Program-made: the position numbers and the translations under genes
Notes under the pieces: generated by a model
Database searches by the model: none
What the model was told of the DNA's origin: nothing
Seen by the model: only the letters and a program-made list of their open reading frames with translations
Shown here: positions 15,494-20,103 of the stretch, piece by piece
Numbering within the stretch: the first letter of the stretch is position 1
Layout of the letters: every line of letters starts with the position of its first letter
Assembly (NCBI GenBank): GCA_024639745.1
Contig: JAHEHW010000003.1
Location: 1-20,103, forward strand
DNA length: 20,103 bases
Direction of reading: 5' to 3'
DNA from: Salaquimonas sp.
GTDB lineage: Bacteria; Pseudomonadota; Alphaproteobacteria; Rhizobiales; Rhizobiaceae

Positions 15494-16615
15494 CTAGGAT
15501 CGCTTGCCGAACGGTCCGCTAAAAAACAGCGGGTCGCCGGGCTTCGCTTCATTAAATAGCCAGTCGGTTGCGGGATCGTCGGTTGGAGATTTTTCGATCG
15601 CGACGTTCGTCCTCATTTTGTCTGCATTTTCGATCACCCCCATGCCCCAGATGCCGCCTTCAAGATGCAAGCGCCACCGCTGTCCCGCCGCTGCCTCTGG
15701 TATTCCCCATCGGCCATTCGTTACGATTGACAAGTTTCTCTTTTCTGCGGTGCCTTCGGCGCTTTCGATCGTGGCAGGTTTTGGCCAGAGGCGGTAATCT
15801 GGACCGCCGCCCCGCAGTGCTTCATCGAGTGGGAATTCGCCCTCTCCGATCGTCTTGACGGGATCGCCCTTTTCGATCGTCCCGGATTTGACGGCGCGGG
15901 CATAGATGCCGCAAGCTAGATGGCCCAATGCCTCCTGCATGTCGTCCGGAACTGTCAGGTCGCGATAACCCGTTTGCGGATTGACCGATGTGGCGGGACA
16001 TCGCATGGCCGGTCGTAAGACTTCGAATTCGACTTCGCCAACCCGCAGGCGGTGCCCGGGCCAGCCGAGTTCTTCCCAAGGTGGCATATCATCGACGATC
16101 AAATTGCCCCTGAATCGCCGGATATCGAGATCTGTTTTGATCGTTTTGCCGAGTTCTCGCACCGATGCCGCATTTATTATGGAAACCGCGCTATCGGAAA
16201 AGTCCCAATAGCCAAACATTTCACCCAATGTCTGTTTGCGTTCAACCAGCTTGGGTTCCGGCATGGCGGGATGCTGGTCGAGTGAGAACATGAAGGTTGC
16301 AAGTTGATCATTCGCTGCCTGAAGCGATTCTTCATCACCAAGTGTTACGACGATTTCCTGATTTTCCGGCGAAGTAAGGCGCAGGGTTTGCCCATCCAGC
16401 GCCAGTGAGAAGCGTTGCAGGCCGTCATCCACCGCATTGATGAAAAACGATCTGGATGTTAGCCACTTCCCGTCGAGCGAATTTGCACCCGTTTTGGTAA
16501 AGGCGAAGCGGCGATCGTTCGGCAGGCCTTCGCCGGCCACCAGCCGCGATGCCGTCAGTTCAATGCCAGGAAGGCTTTTTACGGGAAAGCTCCAAATTTC
16601 AGACAGGCTTGCCAT
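15494..16615 (-). CDS. MOSC domain protein with an unusual C-terminal extension
   Basis: Protein of 373 residues. Residues 1 to about 115 are the MOSC N-terminal beta-barrel (SEIWSFPVKSLPGIEL, LPNDRRFAFT). Residues about 130-255 form the MOSC core, with RRFRGNLIVDD (166-176) and the putative molybdenum-cofactor-binding Cys206 in RPAMRCPATSVNPQTG. Relatives such as YcbX reduce N-hydroxylated compounds or carry Mo-cofactor sulfur. The tail (about 270-373) lacks the 2Fe-2S motif of YcbX. Instead TDWLFNEAKPGDPLFFSGPFG (350-370) resembles the end of a ferredoxin-reductase-type FAD domain, and the protein stops there. The ATG at 16615 is preferred to the one at 16636, because AAGGGAG precedes it. 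Transcribed alone, against its neighbours. Confidence 0.82.
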   Translation of the reverse strand: MASLSEIWSFPVKSLPGIELTASRLVAGEGLPNDRRFAFTKTGANSLDGKWLTSRSFFINAVDDGLQRFSLALDGQTLRLTSPENQEIVVTLGDEESLQAANDQLATFMFSLDQHPAMPEPKLVERKQTLGEMFGYWDFSDSAVSIINAASVRELGKTIKTDLDIRRFRGNLIVDDMPPWEELGWPGHRLRVGEVEFEVLRPAMRCPATSVNPQTGYRDLTVPDDMQEALGHLACGIYARAVKSGTIEKGDPVKTIGEGEFPLDEALRGGGPDYRLWPKPATIESAEGTAEKRNLSIVTNGRWGIPEAAAGQRWRLHLEGGIWGMGVIENADKMRTNVAIEKSPTDDPATDWLFNEAKPGDPLFFSGPFGKRS

Positions 16616-16704
16616 GCGGGCTCCCTTTGCTGTCATGGGTCTGTTGCAAGCCGCCTTGATATGGCAAACAGGCTTCTCATACGTGTAACCTTCGGAGATT
16701 CGTC

Positions 16705-17151
16705 ATGTCGAGGGAAAAGGCCGAACTCAGCAATCGACTGATCGACAGCGGTCACGAGATGGAAATCCGCGTCTATTACGAAGACACGGATTTTTCCGGT
16801 GTCGTCTACCATTCGAACTATCTGAAATATATGGAGCGTTCGCGAACCGAATGGCTGCGACTGCTCGACATTTTCCATACGGATCTCGCAGAAGAAAAAT
16901 CCGCGTTCGCCATTCATCGCATGAACCTGAAATTCGGTCCGCCAGCCGTTATCGACGATCTGGTCACGGTAAGAACACGGCTGGAAAAACTGACAGGGGC
17001 ACGGTCATTCCTGCGCCAGGAAATTTTGCGCAAGGAGGCGGATGGTTCCGAGACGATGCTATGCGGTGCTGACGTGGAAGTCGCTTTCATTCATCATGGC
17101 GGAGGCGCGAAACGGTTCCCGGATGACCTGCGTGCAAAGCTCGAGGGCTAA
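16705..17151 (+). CDS. ybgC: Tol-Pal system-associated acyl-CoA thioesterase YbgC
   Basis: Hot-dog-fold thioesterase of 148 residues acting on short- to medium-chain acyl-CoA or acyl carrier protein in the cytoplasm, thought to link phospholipid synthesis with the Tol system. The 4HBT signature YYEDTDFSGVVYHSNYLKYMERSRTEW (24-50) holds the catalytic Asp29 and His36; the rest of the fold (FAIHRMNLKFGPPAVIDDLV, about 67-86) is normal. The ATG at 16705 is preceded by GGAGA. The N terminus is about ten residues longer than in E. coli. First gene of the tol cluster, separated from tolQ by 208 bases, so tolQRAB may also have its own promoter. Confidence 0.93.
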   Translation: MSREKAELSNRLIDSGHEMEIRVYYEDTDFSGVVYHSNYLKYMERSRTEWLRLLDIFHTDLAEEKSAFAIHRMNLKFGPPAVIDDLVTVRTRLEKLTGARSFLRQEILRKEADGSETMLCGADVEVAFIHHGGGAKRFPDDLRAKLEG

Positions 17152-17211
17152 TCGTCCTCTTGTTAATTGGCGATAAGACTTCATTTACTATGTTGATTCA
17201 TAATGGGTTAA

Positions 17212-17226
17212 GTCGCCGTCGGCGAC
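17212..17226. repeat. 15-base palindrome in the ybgC-tolQ gap
   Basis: GTCGCCG-T-CGGCGAC, perfect seven-base arms around one base. There is no T-run, so it is not a standard terminator; an operator or a hairpin in the transcript is possible. Confidence 0.4.
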
Positions 17227-17290
17227 CGCCATCGCCTTGCTTTGAACATGTTTTTTGGCTTTTCAAAGCGCAATCGGCAAGCCATCGCTT

Positions 17291-17314
17291 TTATCCGCCG
17301 GGCGGGGCGGATAA
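17291..17314 (+). promoter_or_regulatory. Hairpin in the tolQ leader
   Basis: TTATCCGCC-GGGCGG-GGCGGATAA has nine perfect pairs and a six-base loop. It ends 45 bases before the tolQ start and has no following T-run. It could be a protein-binding operator or a 5' stabilising or regulatory stem in the tolQ transcript. Confidence 0.45.
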
Positions 17315-17359
17315 TCAACAAACGTCATTAGGACAACAGGCAGAATACGGGGAATTCCC

Positions 17360-18115
17360 ATGGATGGGAGCATGATTTTTGCTGTTTCGGCAGCGTTCGC
17401 GCAAGGGGTAGAGTCGGGCGCACTGGAAGCAGCCGGCGACGTTTCACTGATCGGACTTTTCCTGCAGGCAGGGCTGATCGTGAAAATTGTCATGATCGGG
17501 CTGTTGCTCGCGTCTGTCTGGACGTGGGCCATCATCATAGACAAGGTGATCCTTTACGCCCGCACCCGCCGTCAGCTCGACCGCTTCGAGGAGGTGTTCT
17601 GGTCCGGACGTTCGCTCGAAGAGCTTTACCGCTCCCTGGCGGATAAAACGCCTACCGGCATGGGCGCGCTTTTCGTCTCGGCGATGCGTGAATGGAAAAA
17701 GAGCTACGAGCGCAATGCGGCATCGCCGCTCGGGCTCCAGGGCCGTATCGACAAGGTGATGGATGTCTCGCTGGCACGCGAAGTCGACCGACTTGAACGT
17801 CGCCTCGGGTTTTTGGCATCCGTCGGCTCGGTTGCTGTTTATGTCGGACTATTCGGCACGGTCGTCGGTATCATGACCTCATTCCAGGCCATCGCCGGTT
17901 CGAAATCGACCAATCTGGCGGTCGTGGCGCCGGGTATCGCCGAAGCGCTGCTCGCAACGGCAATCGGTCTCGTGGCGGCCATCCCGGCCCTCGTTGCCTA
18001 CAACAAGCTGTCTAACGATGTCGCCAAGATCGCCAGCCGGTTGGAAGGATTTGCCGATGAGTTTTCGGCCATACTTTCTCGGCAGATCGATGAAAGAATG
18101 CAGCGGCGTGGCTGA
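17360..18115 (+). CDS. tolQ: Tol-Pal system protein TolQ
   Basis: Inner-membrane subunit of the proton-driven TolQR motor that energises TolA for outer-membrane constriction at division. The 251 residues carry three membrane segments (about 32-60, 150-177 and 193-215), with the large cytoplasmic loop between the first two. The family motifs are GLFGTVVGIMTSFQAI (163-178) and APGIAEALLATAIGLVAAIP (190-209), containing the channel-lining Thr residues. The N-terminal segment before the first helix is about 20 residues longer than in E. coli. The start at 17360 follows CGGGGAATTCCC; an in-frame ATG four codons later is less well placed. tolR begins 24 bases downstream. Confidence 0.96.
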   Translation: MDGSMIFAVSAAFAQGVESGALEAAGDVSLIGLFLQAGLIVKIVMIGLLLASVWTWAIIIDKVILYARTRRQLDRFEEVFWSGRSLEELYRSLADKTPTGMGALFVSAMREWKKSYERNAASPLGLQGRIDKVMDVSLAREVDRLERRLGFLASVGSVAVYVGLFGTVVGIMTSFQAIAGSKSTNLAVVAPGIAEALLATAIGLVAAIPALVAYNKLSNDVAKIASRLEGFADEFSAILSRQIDERMQRRG

Positions 18116-18139
18116 TATCGGATCAAACAAGAGCGAGTC

Positions 18140-18577
18140 ATGCGCAATACGAGACGCCTAAGACGCCAGAATCGGCATCGGCCGATCAACGAGATCAATG
18201 TTACGCCCTTCGTTGACGTGATGCTGGTGCTGCTAATCATCTTCATGGTTGCCGCACCGCTTTTGACGGTCGGTGTGCCGATCGACCTGCCGGAAACGCG
18301 GGCCAACCCGTTGAATTCCGATACGCAGCCGATCACGATTTCAGTCAATGAAGCCGGCCAGGTCTACCTGCAGGAAACCGAGATTCCGATGGATGAGCTT
18401 GTCGCCAAGCTCGCCGCCATTGCCGAGAACGGATATGACGAGCGGATCTATGTGCGTGGCGACAGGGCAGCCGCTTATGGAAACGTCATGCGCGTCATGG
18501 GAATGATTTCGCAAGCCGGTTACCGGCGTCTTGCGATGGTGACCCTTCAGGAACAGGGTGGCGGTCAGGGTCAATAA
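18140..18577 (+). CDS. tolR: Tol-Pal system protein TolR
   Basis: Second subunit of the TolQR motor, ExbD family, 145 residues. A basic cytoplasmic N terminus (MRNTRRLRRQNRHRPINE) leads into the single membrane helix FVDVMLVLLIIFMVAAPLL (24-42). Within it Asp26 is the proton-carrying residue, at the position of Asp23 in E. coli TolR. The periplasmic domain (about 45-140) has the VGVPIDLPE and YVRGDRAAAYGNVMRVM blocks of the family. The C terminus ends with a short Gly/Gln-rich tail. It sits two bases before tolA, so tight co-translation is expected. Confidence 0.96.
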   Translation: MRNTRRLRRQNRHRPINEINVTPFVDVMLVLLIIFMVAAPLLTVGVPIDLPETRANPLNSDTQPITISVNEAGQVYLQETEIPMDELVAKLAAIAENGYDERIYVRGDRAAAYGNVMRVMGMISQAGYRRLAMVTLQEQGGGQGQ

Positions 18578-18579
18578 TC

Positions 18580-19644
18580 ATGCGGCTCGGCGTTATCCTC
18601 TCAACAGCTGCCCATGCGTTGCTCCTGGCCTGGTCGGTGATCGGATTATCCGCGCCGGAGCCACTGCAGGTTGCTGACGTCGAGGCGTTACCAGTCGATA
18701 TCGTGCCCATCGAGGAATTCACCCGATCAAAAGAGGGAGAACGAACGGCAGCCTTGACAGAAACCCCTGCGCCGAAGCCCACCACCGAACCCGACACGGT
18801 GCCGAACGCGGAGAATGTTGGCAATGCGGAAAACGACTCCCGTTCAAACCAGGATGCGGAAGCCGACAATCAGCCGGTCGACAGCGCCAGGGAGGCGGCG
18901 CTTCCGGACGCGCCAGCGCCGATAGAAGTGCTTAACAATAAACCGGAAAAGGCCCCGGCGCAGGAAAGCGTTCCCGCGCCGACGAATGAGGTCACATCTG
19001 AAAACGAACCGGCGGTTCCGATAACCGAGGAAACGCAGGCGGAAACGCCGCCAGACCCTGCTGAAAGCGAGCAGTTCGCGGCGCTTGATAGCGTTGCGGC
19101 AGTGCCGACCAGGCGGCCAGATCCACCTAAACCGCAGACGGCAGAAACGACAGAACGGCAGTCCAGCCAGAAGCCAGCAACCACGGCCAATGCGGCAAAG
19201 CCCGATCAGGACAAACAGCTTGCAGACGAAATCGCATCGCTTTTGAACAAGCAGGACCCTGGCGCTTCGGGCGCGCGACGTTCCAGTGAGCCTGCCTCCC
19301 TAGGTACCAGCCGTCCGTCGGATGTGCCGGCGCTTTCCACCAGCGAAATGGATGCGCTGCGCGATGCGATAACGAATTGCTGGCAACAGGCCGGCTTGAT
19401 CGGTATGGTGGGTATTGAAGACGTGCGCTCAACAGTGACCGTGCAGCTTGCTCAGGACGGAACGATCATCGGCCGGCCCGCGGCTTCGACGAGCGGGGGT
19501 CCAAGTCAAACTCAGCGTGCGTTTGAAGGCAGTGTCTTGCGAGCGGTCCGGCGCTGCGCGCCTTACAATGAATTGCCCCCCGAGAAATATAATGGTGGCT
19601 GGGACGAGGTTGTGGTCAATTTCTCCGCCACGGATTTGAGGTGA
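18580..19644 (+). CDS. tolA: TolA family protein with a Pro/Glu-rich periplasmic linker
   Basis: Envelope-spanning protein that connects the TolQR motor with TolB and Pal; 354 residues. The single N-terminal membrane helix (about 3-23) contains Ser8 and His12, the SxxxH pattern used by TolA to contact TolQR. Residues about 45-250 form the spacer. In contrast to the Ala/Lys-rich helix of E. coli, it is rich in Pro, Ala, Glu, Thr and Asn, acidic and probably disordered. The C-terminal globular domain (about 253-354) contains MDALRDAITNCWQ and RRCAPYNELPPEKYNGGWDE. Cys267 and Cys326 are likely disulfide partners. Domain order, position and the C-terminal motifs make the call safe despite the unusual spacer. 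Confidence 0.9.
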   Translation: MRLGVILSTAAHALLLAWSVIGLSAPEPLQVADVEALPVDIVPIEEFTRSKEGERTAALTETPAPKPTTEPDTVPNAENVGNAENDSRSNQDAEADNQPVDSAREAALPDAPAPIEVLNNKPEKAPAQESVPAPTNEVTSENEPAVPITEETQAETPPDPAESEQFAALDSVAAVPTRRPDPPKPQTAETTERQSSQKPATTANAAKPDQDKQLADEIASLLNKQDPGASGARRSSEPASLGTSRPSDVPALSTSEMDALRDAITNCWQQAGLIGMVGIEDVRSTVTVQLAQDGTIIGRPAASTSGGPSQTQRAFEGSVLRAVRRCAPYNELPPEKYNGGWDEVVVNFSATDLR

Positions 19645-19691
19645 GGCCTCATGATTGCCTCTTCCTTCGCCATATTGTCATCATTCAAAGT

Positions 19692-19713
19692 CTCTAGGGC
19701 CACCGGCCTAGAG
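19692..19713 (+). promoter_or_regulatory. Hairpin between tolA and tolB
   Basis: CTCTAGG ... CCTAGAG, seven pairs extendable by two with one bulged G, in the 95-base tolA-tolB gap. It overlaps AGAGATCTCT, a perfect ten-base palindrome at 19710-19719. There is no T-run. It may adjust the ratio of membrane (QRA) to periplasmic (TolB) products, or be a processing site. Confidence 0.35.
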
Positions 19714-19739
19714 ATCTCTGACTAATTCAGGAAAGCGGA

Positions 19740-20103
19740 ATGCGTATCCCAGCAGCAGCAAACCCCACTTGTCCCTCACGCCACGGGCCGATCTTCGGCC
19801 TCCGGGGCCTCATCAACCGGTTTTTTGCGATCTGGGTAATGTTGCTCACGGCGGTATTGATGCTGGCCGCCCCTGCCAGCGGACGCGTGGTTATCGATGT
19901 CAACAAGGCGAGTGTTGAACCGCTTCCGATCGCGATCAGTCCTTTTGCTGGGGAGCTTGGCCCGGAAATAACTTCGATCATTGAAGCCAATTTGCGGAAC
20001 TCGGGCTTGTTCAAGCCAATCGCGCCGGAAGCTTTTATCGAGCGTATCAGTGATCATAACAGCGTCCCGCGGTTCGAGGACTGGCGCGTCATCAATGCGC
20101 AAG
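19740..20103 (+). CDS. tolB: Tol-Pal system periplasmic protein TolB, N-terminal part (cut by window edge)
   Basis: Periplasmic beta-propeller protein that bridges Pal and TolA. The window holds 121 codons, open to the edge. A long export signal is predicted: a basic start, then hydrophobic FFAIWVMLLTAVLMLAA (28-44) and a likely cleavage after APASG (about 48), leaving mature RVVIDVNKASVEPLPIAIS. The first 20 residues before the hydrophobic core make the signal unusually long, and an internal start at the ATG of codon 34 would leave too short a signal. The ATG at 19740 has AGGAAAG seven bases before it. FAGELGPEITSIIEANLRNSGLFKPI (68-93) is the TolB N-terminal domain. The propeller repeats lie outside the window. 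Confidence 0.94.
   Translation, partial: MRIPAAANPTCPSRHGPIFGLRGLINRFFAIWVMLLTAVLMLAAPASGRVVIDVNKASVEPLPIAISPFAGELGPEITSIIEANLRNSGLFKPIAPEAFIERISDHNSVPRFEDWRVINAQ

Noticed and set aside
15486..15500. Bidirectional terminator between MAPEG and MOSC genes
   Set aside because: Only five bases separate the converging stops and no stem with T-run is visible.

Overview
The window is a stretch of core chromosome from an alphaproteobacterium, most likely of the order Hyphomicrobiales (Rhizobiales). The basis is gene order and recognisable protein families: a tkt-gap-pgk-fba block, zapA-6S RNA-ygfA, ymdB/yebC, ruvC-ruvA-ruvB and ybgC-tolQ-tolR-tolA-tolB, together with DUF4164, a family I associate with this group. 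No insertion sequence, prophage, CRISPR array, tRNA or rRNA is visible. I cannot name the genus. The presence of a betaine-type transporter would fit a saline or host-associated life but does not prove it.

Region 1 (1-5141, minus strand) is one sugar-phosphate operon, transcribed tkt, gap, a small one-helix membrane protein, pgk, then class I fba, which runs off the left edge. Region 2 (5142-5571) is a divergent control region. It has a candidate tkt promoter with a perfect palindrome upstream, and on the other strand a good sigma-70-type promoter followed by two adjacent inverted repeats. Region 3 (5572-7967, plus strand) holds a coiled-coil gene (probable ZauP), zapA, 6S RNA, 5-formyltetrahydrofolate cyclo-ligase and a YmdB-type phosphoesterase. 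This links Z-ring assembly, stationary-phase control of RNA polymerase and folate metabolism.

Region 4 (7968-10061) is a free-standing unit: a 382-base gap, a BCCT betaine-type transporter with strong ribosome binding site, and a textbook terminator. Region 5 (10062-11912) carries yebC with its own terminator, then an EamA-type permease. Region 6 (11913-15488) is the Holliday-junction operon ruvC - DUF3445 - ruvA - ruvB - MAPEG, preceded by a near-consensus alphaproteobacterial LexA box. A DUF3445 (heme-dependent oxidative N-demethylase family) gene sits inside the operon. Region 7 (15494-16615, minus) is a MOSC-domain protein whose tail resembles the end of a ferredoxin-reductase FAD domain. 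Region 8 (16705 to the right edge) is the Tol envelope-constriction cluster ybgC, tolQ, tolR, tolA and the start of tolB.

Most of the window is ordinary housekeeping sequence and I see no complete undescribed system. The points most worth a second look are the small membrane protein between gap and pgk, the coiled-coil/ZapA pair and its control region, the DUF3445 gene inside ruvCAB, the odd MOSC tail, and several palindromes in the intergenic regions.
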